From positions 47,478,501 through 47,542,500 of the forward strand of contig JAVUNC010000005.1 of assembly GCA_032173965.1 (NCBI GenBank): a stretch of DNA of 64,000 nucleotides. Direction: 5' to 3'. This stretch comes from Sitta carolinensis. Its lineage: Eukaryota > Chordata > Aves > Passeriformes > Sittidae. The translations under genes were made by a program, and so were the position numbers. The notes below the pieces were generated by a model. The model made no database searches, had not been told where the DNA came from, and saw nothing but the letters and a program-made list of their open reading frames with translations. Numbering within the stretch: position 1 is the first letter of the stretch; the number at the start of each line of letters is the position of its first letter. Positions 1 to 12,100 of the stretch are shown here, in pieces.

Positions 1-3000
1 GCACTTCACTCCTAAACACCCAGAGCACCTCCTGCTTTTGTAGTTATTTATTTCTTTATTTCAACTACTGGACCCTGGCCGTCCTCTGCCAATATGTTTC
101 AAGGCTGATGAATAGCACCCCCTGCAGTTATAGAGCTGATCTTTTGTAGCACAGATGTATAATTAATTGTGCAGCACTTTTGCAGTCTGAACAGACAAGT
201 GGATTCTTGGAAGACACCCATGTACTGCCACCTGCTTCTCAGAGCCCCAGCTCCATGGCTCTTGGGGAAGGGACCTGTTAGCCACAGCTTAAGAGCCTCT
301 GTCCTACTGGAGTGATGTGAAACAGGATTTGAATTCAGATCTTTGCGGTAAAGCCGAAAAAGCCACAAACAACCTGAAACCTAAAGCACTGCTGCACCAC
401 AGGACTCCTCTCCTCTGCCTCTGCTCCCAACATGAAAGAACTTCTAGGCTTTTTTGCATCTCTGTTCCATCACAATCGTGATGTTTAGGGATTTTTTTTT
501 TCCTTCTTTTTTCTCTCAGAGAGGAAGTAAGCATTTGTAAGTTTGTAAAGCACTTCGAAGACAAAAATTATCTGTGCAGAGCTACTGTCTGTCGGCTTGT
601 CTGAGTCACCGCCTAGCTTGCCTGGGAAGTGAAACCTAGAATCACCCCACAGGCCACTTGGAGGATTAAGTCTAAAGAACCATTGAGGTGTCCTCCTTTG
701 GACCTCTGGCCCTAGGGAGAGCAGGAATGGGGGTGACCAAGTGGGAGCAGACACTGCATGTGAGTCTGGGAGATGAGGGGCGATTAGTGAAATGCACCCT
801 ACAAAACTGAGGGCCGAAGATACTGGGGATGTGATTTAGCTAAGATTAGATACAGAAGAGATTTTAAGCCTCATTATTTTGTCTGGGTATGGCAAGATTG
901 TCCCCTACGGGCTTTCCACAGTTCTTTATCTACACCTGCTTTTAAAGGAGCAGAAAACAGTGGAGAAAACCCTTTCCTTTGATTTCTCTTCAGCTGGGGA
1001 CATCCATTGCCCAGGACTGTAACCGTAGGTGTTTGGGTTAAGGGGAGATGTGCATCACTTCAGCCCCATGCTAGGATATGAAAGGATTAAATCTCTTTCC
1101 TAAGCGAAGTGGAAGGTCCCCAGGTGTCTTCTCTCAGGCTCAGACATTGCAGTGGGAGAAGGAAGCAGGATCCAGCTGGGTAAGAGACCTCATCAAGAGG
1201 ATAAAAGCATTTAGGGTAAAGGACAGTCTGTCTCCCTGAGTAGGGGAAGTAATCAGTGAGGATGTGCAAGGGTCTCTCAAAAAGCCCTAGGCAGGCAATG
1301 TGTGTATCAGAAAAGAATTTCCAGGCAGTGGTGAAGGGGAAAGGAGCTGAAAGCGTTAATTAGTTCCACCTCCACCACCCCTCACCCCTGCCCGTTTCTG
1401 TTTAGATATTCCCTTTCTTGTAACCACAACTGCTTTTCGTCTTTCTTTCCGACAGGATTAATTTTTTTAAAAAAACTTGTGTCCCAATGAAAAGGACTGT
1501 TAAGGAAACCCCCTACTTATCACCTAAGGCTAGCTGCTGACTTACTGTTTTTTGAGAGGAGATAATGTTAACTGATTATAAAATAGGGTGACAATCCTTT
1601 TTCATCAATATTAGGAGTAAGCTGACACCTTGATCTTTAGCCTGTGGAAAGAATCACAGTGTAAGAGTTGTTACTTTTGGAGAAGAGTAATTCCTTCTCT
1701 CACATTATGCTCCCTGCTATGAAAAGGCTTGGCCCTGATGAGGGGTCCTTAAGATGAAGGCAGGTCCCACAGGTACCTGAATTTTTTCACCCTGGTGAAA
1801 TGCTTTCTCTCTACCAATGTAACCAGTGTCTCATCATTAAATTTGGGTTCAGGCAGGGTTGTCTGCTTGAACACTGCAGCCCCTCCCTGCCCAATGCTGC
1901 TGCTTCTCATTGAAAGTGTCAGTGTTGGGATAGCTTATTTCCATATGTGGAAGTTTGTGCTATTTCCTGAACTTGCTTAAACTAGTGAAGACTTACTGAG
2001 TTAGTAGGTCGACTTGAACTGTGCTTACTGAAGTATCTGGCTTTGCTTCTGCTGTCCTAAGAAGTGCCGACCTTATTTTCAGAGCCCTAATGGAACTGAC
2101 AGTATTTTGTTTAGGTCTAATTACTCACAGCCCATTTACAGAGGTTAAATGGGAGACATTCAGTCCTAATCATCTCTCAGGACAAATGTGAGTGCCAGCA
2201 GGATTCCCATCTGCAGAAGATATTAATTTCAAGAGGAATGATGAAAGCCATGATATGTAAGCAGAGGTTTTGTTCGAACCTGAACTTAAGTAGGCAACTG
2301 GAAGAATCCCTCAAATCTTGAAACAAAACCAAGTTATTTAAGTTCTTATTACATGGCTTGGACTCTCTAAAGATAGATTTGTCCAGCCTTTAAAAATTAA
2401 AGACTGATTTTCTTAACTGAGGACAGTTGTGTCTTTGTGTCTGTTACCTAATAGCTTTTAAAGCATTTTCATCACTTGGGTTAAGTAATGTGAATGGAAA
2501 TATGCTACTTTTCCCCATCCCCAGATGTGTCAGTAGTGTTCATAAATAGTGGAATATGTTGCATTCAAAGTTTTAAGTTCTGTATGTTCTCATGTGCCCT
2601 ATCCTGATTTGGATTTGAACACAACTTTAAAGTAATGCAGGGCACTAAAATCAGACATTAATATATTTCGAAATGTAGAATTAGAGTGTTTGAGCATTGA
2701 ATAAACTTTAATGAGTCTCAAGATACAAAGTAATTAAAGTGGTTACGTTTGGAATAGTTTTTTTTCCCCTCATGTTTTGTTAGCAAAAGGAGATATATAA
2801 GCAAACTGTGGTAGAACTTTAAAAATATTTTCAATGAGCCAATCTCTCAGATGAATCAGGACCAGAGAACATCATTATATGTAACAAAGAAAAGCACAGA
2901 AGTTGATTTCTGTGACAAAAAGTTAATGAGACTTCACGCAGTGTCTATCTTTAGTGGACCCTTAGGTTTCTACTACCCAATATAAGTACAGACTTCTTAC

Positions 3001-5718
3001 CAGATGAATATAGAAGACTCTCTTGGTTTTGGTCCAGTCTGATGCATCTGCATTGGCTTCTTGCTGCTGTAAGCTCTTCTTATGTGCTGTTTCATGTGCC
3101 TGGAATTCTGGAGCATGGTAGCAGCAAGGTGACTGGAAGAACTAACGCTGTTCCTTCAGGGACCTTTTTTTTCTCTCCTGTTGGCACAGCTGAGATTCAA
3201 CAGCTATTGCATACATCAGGGAGGAAGCCAACAGGGAGCCAAGTAAGAATCAGAACGTTAGTTGCCTCTAAAATTTGGAACTATATGTCATGGGGATTTG
3301 AGCTTGTTAAGCCCAGAAATTCCCACTTCCCCGTAGGCAGAAAAAGCCACCCCAGCAAATGAAACCTCTGTAAAGGGCTAGCAGAAGTAAGAGAGAAAAA
3401 AATTCCCTTTCTGTAAAACATGTTCAGGCAAGGCACAGTTGGTTTTATGTAAGATCATTTAAAAAGACAAGTTCTAATATTTGAATTTCTACTTTTATTT
3501 AGATATGCTTAGCAATTCAGATAATGAAGATTTATTGATGGTCTTTTCTGCCTTGTTGGAGACAGTCTTGCTGGAGAATCATATTTGTATGGCTTTCTGT
3601 TTTAATTTCTACCTTTATTACTCTGGGCATCTGCATGGAAATGTGATTGGCTTTTCCTCAAAAGTTCAGCTTCTGTTGTTTCTCGCTTTTTCTGCTGGAC
3701 TCAGATTCTTTTGTCTGCAGCATCACAATCACTTTCACAGCAACTAATTCTATTCTGCCAGAAGCAGCTTTTTGGCAGGAAGCGAAAGGAAGAAGCAGAA
3801 GAAGCAGAGGAGGTCTTAAGGTACAAAGATCTTATTTTCATGAATCAGCTCTTTGTAATGGGAAGATGAAAAGGCAGAAGTGTTGCAGCATTTTAGTTTT
3901 TTCTCCTGCTATGATTCACGCTACCTACCTTCAGCTGCTTTATCATTTTCCTTCCTTTGAGATGCTCCAAACTCTTTCAGTCCAGTTGTTGTTCTGTTGC
4001 AGGAAGGGGCTGTAGGACTTAGTGCTATGGCTTATGGAGGCACTCCCAGTGTCTGGAGGAGAGCTGCTTCCAAGTGATGCACCCAAGACATGACCATCAG
4101 TATGCTGAAAATCTGTGCTTGTCCAAAATATTTTCCAGCAAACACAGATACTTTGGTAGTCTTAAGGGGAAAAGTTAAATATCAGTGAATTAATGAGAGG
4201 AGATCCCTCCCTGTCTTTGCTGCAGTCCTTTGGGAGATGTCTGATACTGCTTTTCCCTTGTGTGGGGTCAGATGTAACATTTTTTATCTGAAATTAAGTA
4301 TAAAAGAAATAGGAGGAAGGTATGGGAAATCCTGGGGCTGGGTGGGAAGAGAGGCAGGAAATGTTAATGAGTGTAGCCATGCTGATGTCTTTCTTGGAGA
4401 AAGAGAAACAGGTGAACTGCCCTTGCTTTACTCTTGCTCAAAGATGTAGCTGTCCCACCGTGAATATAAGTTTCAGTCCCTGGCTGCGTGACCTGTAGGT
4501 GCCCAATCTTGCTGTCATGTTTTGTATTATCTGTCTTCAAGGTAGTCACTAATGCCCATTCCCATAGCATCTAAGAGCCTCTAGATGAAAGCTTTAAAAG
4601 TGCAGTGGTGAGCCTGTGCATGACATGAAATTGTGTAACAGGGGAAGAGATTAGGAGAAGGGTAATACTTTGAGGGGACGGGTGCCACGTCTGTGAGAAA
4701 TCTGCGTGCCTGACTCTGCGGAGACTTCATCTTCCTAGTGCTGCATCAGCAGTGAAACCTTTTGTAAAGAAGAAGAAATCTCTCAGAGGACCCCTCCAGC
4801 TGCATTCAGAAATCATGTTTCCTCTAACAAACACCAGGGTGCTCAGAGCCTTCCCAGCATATGTTACCTGCGAATTCGTTCTCGATCACTATTCTGCATC
4901 ACTTACTGTCCTTTCCCCTTCCAGGCAGAGGGAGCTCAGGGGGTGTGTGAAGATGAGAGGTGGTTGAGGTCAGGAATGGTGTCATCCTTCTTTTCCCCCT
5001 CCAAGCTGCTAATGTATGCTTCTGGAGAGCCACACGAACTGAGTAATTACTGAATTACGGCTAGATCAGAAGTGGTGACCTCAAAGACAGAAGGAGACTC
5101 TCCTTCTGTCACAGATCTCCATTTGTCAGTCCTCTTGGGGTCATAAGGACAATTTTTCACTGGGATCTGTGAAAGAGGGGAAAGGGAAGTGCAAGGTAAG
5201 CCTTACATTAAGGCATAACGGGGAAAAACGTTTGCTTTAGCCGTAGCAGAGTTCATGTGCAGTAAGATGCAGCATTGCCTGCATGTGTTTAATGACAGCA
5301 ACACTGGTGGGAGCAGTGGCACTAACCCAGAGGGCTACTCAGGGGACTTTATTTTGCTCAGAATCTTCCATCCATCACAGAGGAGAGTGCCAAGTCTTGA
5401 GGTCATTTTCCTGCCTTATTTGTGCTTCTATCCTCAAAAGCATTTTGATTAGGAGATGGCAGGGAGAAAATGAGTAGGATTTGGAAAGTTTCTGTTGTGG
5501 TGGTACAAGAGTGGCTCTGTACAATTATGACAGAGCTGATTTTCTTGCACTAAAAGCAGAGACTTCAGTGTTTCTTAGGACGGTGGTGTAGCACATCTGC
5601 TGAATTTATAGTACTCTTGGATGATGGAATATATTTGCTGGAAATTTACATTCAGACCTGTTTAGTTTATTATGTTGATTGCAAAAATTGATCCTTTAAG
5701 GGCTTTGGTTTTGTTTTT

Positions 5719-5736
5719 GTTTGTTTGTTTGTTTGT
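5719..5736. repeat. (GTTT)n microsatellite
   Basis: About four and a half perfect GTTT units follow an interrupted G/T-rich lead-in. It is a simple repeat with no evident function. Confidence 0.8.
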
Positions 5737-6984
5737 AACCATTTTTTGGCCTTAAATCCCTGGGGTTTTTTCTTCTTTTCAGAATTGAAGGGTGAGAGCA
5801 TATAGATGCAACTGAGCACTTTATCCTGAAGTTGAAAGGCTTGCATGTGTGTTAGATTCCCACCCTGATCGAGTGTGTGGGATTGTAGCTCTAGTAGCAT
5901 GATGGAGTTACTTTCTTCATTAGTCCTAGCAAAGTTTTATTTAAAACAATTTTTTTTTGGTGTAACTAATGGTGGTCAAGTAGGTAGATGTCACTGAATG
6001 GCCAAGTCAGAAGGTTGAATTTCTTTCTTCTGGAAAGAAAATGAAATGTTCAGTGGCAAAGGAAAACTTGGCAATGTGAACAAGGTGTACTAATGACAGT
6101 GGTTTTTCATCTGGAGCCTGCAGACAGCCAAAAATTAGTTTCTGAGAGAATTAAATTATCCATTAAGCTCAGTGGGGTTGTACGTTGAAGCCTGGTATAT
6201 CACTTGGAAAGCTGCAAAGGATACGGTGTCTCTACTTGCATGATCTTTAATACAGTTTTGATAACTTTGTTAACATTCTGTACTTCTGTTGACCCTGTGT
6301 ATTACCAGTGATGCCTCTTATAATGCAACAGCTGACGATGGTGTGACAATTGCCTGAATGCATACCATGAGCTCTTTTAAAACGTCAGTTCATCCTTCAA
6401 AATCAGCCATATAGTTTTCAAGCTTTTAAATATTTTAAAAAGCAACTCCCGTTGTATTTCCCTTGTAACACATATAAAGTAGTCATAATGGTGATGGGAA
6501 ATGCGGCTCTGCAGCAGATTACAGATCCAGATATTTCACTGTGTGAATTCACTTATTTTTGGTCCTTTGAGAAATGTTTGACTTGGGAATGGTTGCTTTC
6601 CTTGTATTTTTATATGGCTTTTGGATCATTTTACAAAACTTTTGCTATTTATGCTGCAACTTCATTTTAGACATTAGGTAAAAAATACCTTGATATAACA
6701 AGCTTATCTAGATAAGCTGTGCTCTCATGTATTTATATATACTAAAGGTTTTTTACCTTAAGATAAGTTTAAGTTTAGCTCAGGTTAGAGTGCTCTAAGC
6801 ACTCCTGCCTTATAAATCTACATAAAGGATTGACCTCCACCAATGCTTCACTTCAAAATCAGAAAACAGATTTGGAAAACCAAATTATAAAAATCCTATC
6901 GAGTTCCCCACCCCATTACAGCTTTTATCACAGTCCTGGATCCCCAGGGGGAATGCTGCTCTAACCCAGCTCTTAGCATGCTGT

Positions 6985-7275
6985 GGCAGTCAACAAGATT
7001 AAGGCTGTTTCTGACGAGAGCAACCTCGCGGTTTGTCACGGAGAATGTGCTGTCGGAGCCACTTCTCCAGGCGAAGGAAGCGATGACCTCCACCTCCTGC
7101 GAGCGAAGCACCGTGCCTGAAACACCACCTGTGAATGGGCAGCCAGTGCCGAGGAGAGCGGGGTGTACAACACTGCGAGAAAACGCAGTAAGGCAGCGCC
7201 TGTGTGCTCCAGCTGCAATTTCCAGGGAGCTGATGCGGAGCGCATCGCAGCGTTCTCATCTGAAGGAGATAATGC
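6985..7275. other. CpG-enriched patch upstream of the promoter
   Basis: This stretch has many CG dinucleotides (for example around 7015-7040, 7065-7110 and 7150-7260), in contrast to the CpG-poor DNA on both sides. It is about 1 kb upstream of the main CpG island. Open frames run across it on both strands (104 codons on +, 140 on -), but none resembles a known protein. It may be an outlying regulatory element, an alternative upstream exon or an old exapted repeat. I cannot choose between these. Confidence 0.35.
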
Positions 7276-8649
7276 ATAGAACACAGCAGTAGACTTGCCT
7301 CAGAAAGGAGCCAGTGCCTCTCGAGTCCTAAAACGAGCAAGCAGAGGAGCAGGCAAGTCTTTCCTAGATGCTCCAGGTGCACGATTGCCTGACCAGTGGC
7401 TGGGGTGTCCCTTACACCCACAAAATGTCAACTTGCAAGACAAATGGTAGAAGCACATGTAATTGTTGTCTGATCCGGTTGTTTTCCCCAGACTACTGGC
7501 ATCATTTTAGGCTTATTCTAGATGGAATTTCAGCCAGCCTCCAAATTATTTTTGACAGATAATGCATGGTGTGAGATGCGGTGGTTTGTATTTATTTTTC
7601 ATAAAAAACAGGTCACCTGTGGAAGAGCCATCAGTGAAGTTGTCAACTGGCCATGCTTACAACACAGTCCCTCTCAGCAGTTCATTGCCTTTGGGATGAG
7701 CTCTGAGCAGAGGCCTTCTCTCAGAATATGGCTTGCTGAGGGTGTGGGAAAAAAAAGCTTGGGAAAACAGGGCGGTTACTGAAAGTGTCTGCTCAGTAAA
7801 GTTCTTGGCAAAGCAAGTTTTAAATGATGCTCGAGCTTTCTCTGCCCAGCACTTAAGAGCTTCGCAGACTGCCAGCCCTAGTTCGTTTTCACGTGAAATG
7901 ATCTGAGTGGCAGATGGAGGAAACTGTAGTGTCATACAGAGCTTCCTTTGCTGGCATATAGGCTTAAATGAAGGAGGTGATGATTTGACAGGCACTGCAT
8001 CTTTGCTCTACAGCTGCCCCATCACCTTTCCCCTCGCTCTCAAACGCAAAAAGTAGTGAATAATTTGAAAAAAGCTTGATGGTCTCTTCAGCACCGAAGT
8101 GCAACTAGACACACGGGACACCCAAACTCAAGGCCAGCGGGGACTCGGAGGGCTGGCAGGGCCACTTCTGATGGCCCGAGAGGCTCTGGGCTGCCGATGC
8201 GCGGGCAGGCGGGCTGCGGGGGCTGGAGAGCCCGGCCACCGCCGCCTCCATGTTGTTTCATGAGATCCCCGCGGCTCCGCTGAGGCACCTCTAATTCGGG
8301 GCCCGCCCAGCCCCGGCGTCCGGCCCGAGTGCCGCCTGGAGGTGTGCTCCAGGGCTCCGGGCCGGTGGAGGGGCGTCCCGGCCGCGTCGCTCGGTGTCCG
8401 CGCCGTGCCTGGCGGGGAGGCCGGGCATAGACAAGTGGGCAAACAGAGCAAAGCTGGTTCTTAAAATGACTCGGGGGAGGGTGAGGGTGGCGGGGAGCTG
8501 GAGAAGGGCGGCGTTGATTTACCGGGAGAGGGAAACGGGAGCTGCCCCGGTGCCTGCCCAGAGGGGGTCCCGGTGCCCCCCGCAGGGGCGGGCTGCTGTA
8601 GCACGCGCGCGGGGCGCGCCTCGCCCACGTGCTCCGGGCGCGCGGGACT

Positions 8650-8673
8650 GGGGGGGGTGGGGGGGGGGGGCGG
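8650..8673 (+). other. G-run, potential quadruplex
   Basis: An almost uninterrupted G tract, broken by a single T, lies in the core island upstream of the predicted first exon. Its G content would permit a G-quadruplex on the + strand. This is a structural inference only. Confidence 0.5.
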
Positions 8674-8761
8674 AGGTCGGCGCGCGGCTCCTTTAAGTGG
8701 GCGCGTGGTGGTGGGAGGGGCGGTGGCTCCCTCGCGCGCCCCCCCCTTCCCCCCCTCTCTC

Positions 8762-8818
8762 CGCGCGCGCGCGCGGGCGGAGGCACGTCCCTGCGCGCGG
8801 GGGCGCGCGCGCACGCGC
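8762..8818. repeat. Alternating CG tracts (Z-DNA prone)
   Basis: Two alternating purine-pyrimidine runs of C and G, near 8762-8774 and 8802-8818, sit within the island. Such runs are the classic substrate for Z-DNA under negative supercoiling. The second is interrupted by one A. Confidence 0.5.
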
Positions 8819-8929
8819 CGCTCCCCCTCCCCTCCATCCCTCCCTCGCCCGGCCGGGACCCGCCGCCTCGCGCCGCCGTTCCCGCTGGCGCGCGCGCTGG
8901 CTCCGCCGCCGCCCGCCGCCATTGGCTGC

Positions 8930-9123
8930 CGGGGGTCAGGTGACCCCGTGTTATTTCCTGTGTGTGTGAGGTGTGAGTGAGGGCAGGAGGATGGAACCGG
9001 ACGCCCCCGCGCCCCCGCCCGCCCCCCGGCCCCGCCGCCCCGGCTGCTGAGCCGCCCCCGCCCCGCCCGCCCCGCCCGCCGCGGCGGAGGGCGCCGGGCA
9101 CGGCGGCGGGGGGGCGGTCTCAG
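8930..9123 (+). other. Predicted non-coding exon 1 of TCF20 (start approximate)
   Basis: The exon end is supported by a strong donor, CAG|GTAAGG, with GT at 9124. The start is a guess, placed just downstream of the inverted CCAAT box in the densest part of the island. In mammals the TCF20 start codon lies in the giant exon, preceded by a non-coding first exon, and this layout matches. The exon contains an upstream ORF at 8991. It also contains a stop-free frame from 8977 to its end that would be in register with TCF20 if joined directly to 27758. Additional 5' exons within intron 1 cannot be excluded without transcript data. Confidence 0.55.
8991..9050 (+). CDS. Upstream ORF in the TCF20 5' leader
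   Basis: An ATG in strong initiation context (A at -3, G at +4) opens a 19-codon frame that ends in TGA within the predicted first exon. The peptide is rich in Pro, Ala and Arg and has no recognisable domain. It is not in frame with TCF20. If the exon is transcribed as predicted, ribosomes would meet this ATG before the main start, and the expected role is translational damping rather than a functional peptide. The chief doubt is the exact transcription start, which decides whether the ATG is in the mRNA. Confidence 0.4.
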   Translation: MEPDAPAPPPAPRPRRPGC

Positions 9124-12100
9124 GTAAGGGGCCGCGCTCGCCCGGGCTGTGTCGGTGTGTGTGGGAGGCCTGGGGAGGGAGGGCGAGCTCCTGGCGGGGG
9201 AAGCCGGGGTCGCCCGGGCGTGTGGGAGGGGGTGTGAGGGTCTCATCCGCGAGTTGGGGGGCGAGCCCTGCGAACGAGGGGGGCATGTGAAAAGGCTCCT
9301 GGGAAGTTTAGCCTTTTCCTTCCCCCTCCCTTCTTTTTTTTCCCCCCTTCTCTATTTTTTTTTTCTCTAAAGAAAAAAGATGTTTGTTTACGTGTGTTCG
9401 AAGACGCCCTCGTGCTGCCTGGTGAGGTGTCCACCTGTTTTCCTGTCCCGGAAGAATGTTTTTTTAGCAAGAATGGTGAAGTTTTTGTGGGGATTGGCGT
9501 TTTCGTTGAAGAGATACACGATTAAAACAGTTGGAGAAGATGGATGCACAGTGCTCAAATTGTAGTAGGTGGATAGGCTGTGCTGGGAACGCTCGAGGTT
9601 TGTAGTGCCTCTCTGCTTTTCGGAGGCTCGACGTAGCCGTTGCTTATCTGCAGAGATAATCAGGATATAATCAGCGTCTGGGCTGCTGTGAAGATCAGTT
9701 TGTCTTTTCTTAATGGTGCTTACCTTGCTGGAAGTTGTGTTTAGGGCTGCAGTTGGAAGTTATTTTTCCTGCCTTGAGGGAAGGAATAAGAGAAAGTTAT
9801 GTAACATAAGTGTTCTAACCTATGTATCAGAGCTGCCTAATGGTACTGGGGCTGAAAATAAGAGCACATTTGTGTGAATCAACAGGTGACTGTTTCTCTG
9901 GATAGATTTGGCTCCACCAGAATCCTTTATTTCTTTTGTATGCTGCCTTTTCCTTCATTAAAAGGGCGAGCAGTTTGATTAAATTGCAACATTGTTTTCT
10001 GTACCATTCCATTATTTTAAGTCTTCCTTTGAAAACAAAAGAAAAATAAGAGGTACACCTGTGAAGGGGATTGAGTTTCAGAGCTTTCTGTGTTTAGGTT
10101 AGCATTTTGCAAGCTATTCATGTCTCGTTGCCATCTGTTGCTGCATGCATGGGTAATTCTTTGGAGAGTATGATTTTTAGCATGCTTCCTGACCAGTAGA
10201 TGTGCATGGAGCACTTGGATCACCTCTACTCAGATTTTATAGAACAATGAAGTGACAGGATGATGGATATGCAGTAGCTTCTGGATTAGGTTTGTAGCAC
10301 GTTGGCTGAACTCAGCTCAAGAAGAGATGATTTCTTTTACACATTTTCTAGACTCCTTTTGTCAGATAGGCTTGATTTTTTGAGGTTTTCGATGGGTATT
10401 AGTCTAACAAAGTGCATTTGGTTAAGCGTATGTGGTGAATAATTTTTAGTATTCTTATTTGAGTTTTCATTTGGCTGAAATGTTTTTTTGTTTGCTTGTT
10501 TGCTTCTTTGTTTTTCTTTCTTTTAAATCCCCATTTTTAAATAGGGTTCCATGTTAGTTCACTTTGAGTTGTTCGAAGCTGTATCATTTAATCTTAATAT
10601 TAGGTTCCACTGGTATTTAAAAAGGCAGCTGCATTAGTATACTGCAGAGAAAATTACTGTTAAAAAAAGGAAAAAGATTTATTCACTTAGTCACTTGTCT
10701 CTTAAACTTTGTTAATGCTACAAGGAGAGGATTCCTCATTTCTGTACTCATTGCTGGTACATGAAATGCATATTGTGTATTCTGGTTAAATTAACAAGGA
10801 AGTTACTATGCCATTTGAGTGGAAGTACGACAACACTTTTTATATAAAAAACTACTACTTATTGTATATTTTCTTTTAAATCTTGGAGTCAGGATAGCTT
10901 TTGGGCTTTGTATTTTTAGGTTTAAATGTCTAGGGGGAAGTTCTTGGACTTTTTTGCTGGTTTGGTATTCTTCAGACTATTTAAGTCTGTTCGCATCCTT
11001 TCTCATATAATTGTGTGTGTTTTGACACAACATGCACAGTTATAGGTTTTGGCCTATAAATCAGTTTTCAGGGGTTTTGGGATTGATGAAACATGGAGTT
11101 TTGGTGAAATGTATACTTTCATATACCTTTGCAGACTGGGGCAGGTTAATCATGGTTCCCTATAAGAAAGCTGTAGCAGCAGCTTCATTGTTAGTGACTT
11201 TGATAGGAGATCAGGAATTTTGGTTTTGTTGTTCCTTTTCTTTCTTACTAATGCTTCACAAAAAGAGCCTGGAGTGAATTTTTATTAAAGGAGTAAATCT
11301 GTTTCTATAATGCATAAATAAGAAGTGGAGGTTATTTAAATGGAAGAGAACTTATTTGTATATTAGTTGTGGAGGAGATCTCTTTTTATTGTCAGAAGAA
11401 GCTTCCTTCATCTTCAACTGAAGAAATAGGCTTTTACTAACCTGGTTGCTACATTTTAAAGGATACTCAGAGTGTAACTAAAGACATTCTTAATGGTTCT
11501 GTCTATGATTGATACATGTATGAAGTCTGTAGGACAAAGAGTGAAATGTGTAGGATTTTGGGTTTTTTCCCCTCTTTCCCACTTCCGGTTGTAGAAATGC
11601 ATGCAAAGACAACCCTTTGGTCTCTCAGGACAATGTTAAAAAGAAAATCGATGCGTACCCCGTTTCTCCCTTTTTAGGTCGTGTTTAACTAAACCACCCA
11701 TGAGGCACAGCAAAATGGGAATAACTTCACTCTTGGAAGGGTCCCTTCATAAGAGTTGCAGTGCACACGTCCTGTTGCTCTTCTACCAGCTTGGCATGCT
11801 GCTGTCTGGAGTGGGGGTATAATATGTAATAAACTTGAATAATTTTGTGCTGCTTCCTTGGCTTCTCTATAATTTGAGATAAGGGTATTGAAGGGTTTAT
11901 AGCTGGCTTATGCTTATCTTGCCTTTTTACACAGGACATGCCGGATCTCCATGTGGGTGGGATAGCTTTTTAATTAAAGCATGTGTTTATTTTTTTGTAC
12001 CTTGTTTGGTTATGTTTTATACTTATAAAAGGTATTACACTCATGTTTGGAAACCTGAGTTCTTATAAGTTACAAAGATTTAGTAAGGATTTTGACATTC

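Larger units (their letters stand above)
1..8090. other. Upstream flank, no recognisable gene
   Basis: I see no exon with family-level similarity here. The open frames are short (mostly under 110 codons), occur on both strands, overlap one another and lack recognisable domains. Base composition is ordinary AT-rich vertebrate intergenic DNA, except for a CpG-richer patch near 7.0-7.3 kb, listed separately. A short GTTT microsatellite is present near 5.72 kb. Distal enhancers or extra upstream TCF20 exons could lie here, but the sequence alone does not show them. Confidence 0.6.
8110..9290 (+). promoter_or_regulatory. CpG-island promoter of TCF20
   Basis: About 1.2 kb is extremely GC-rich with abundant CG dinucleotides, unlike anything else in the window. 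There is no obvious TATA box at the expected place, as is usual for housekeeping-type island promoters. Visible elements include many GC boxes, an E-box CACGTG at 8626-8631, an inverted CCAAT box (ATTGG) at 8921, a GGGTCA/TGACCC inverted repeat at about 8933-8946, and an Ets-like TTTCCTG at about 8953-8960. A splice donor follows at 9124. The island precedes the giant TCF20 exon on the same strand and no other gene is nearby, so I assign it to TCF20. A divergent transcript to the left is possible, since island promoters are often bidirectional. Confidence 0.8.

Noticed and set aside
6999..7421. 140-codon minus-strand frame
   Set aside because: It overlaps other open frames on both strands in a CpG-rich patch, has no recognisable similarity or domain, and shows no clear splice signals.
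8088..9246. Long minus-strand open frames (337 and 261 codons) in the CpG island
   Set aside because: They are Pro/Arg/Gly/Ala-rich with no domain. GC-rich DNA has few stops, several frames are open at once on both strands, and the region fits a promoter better.
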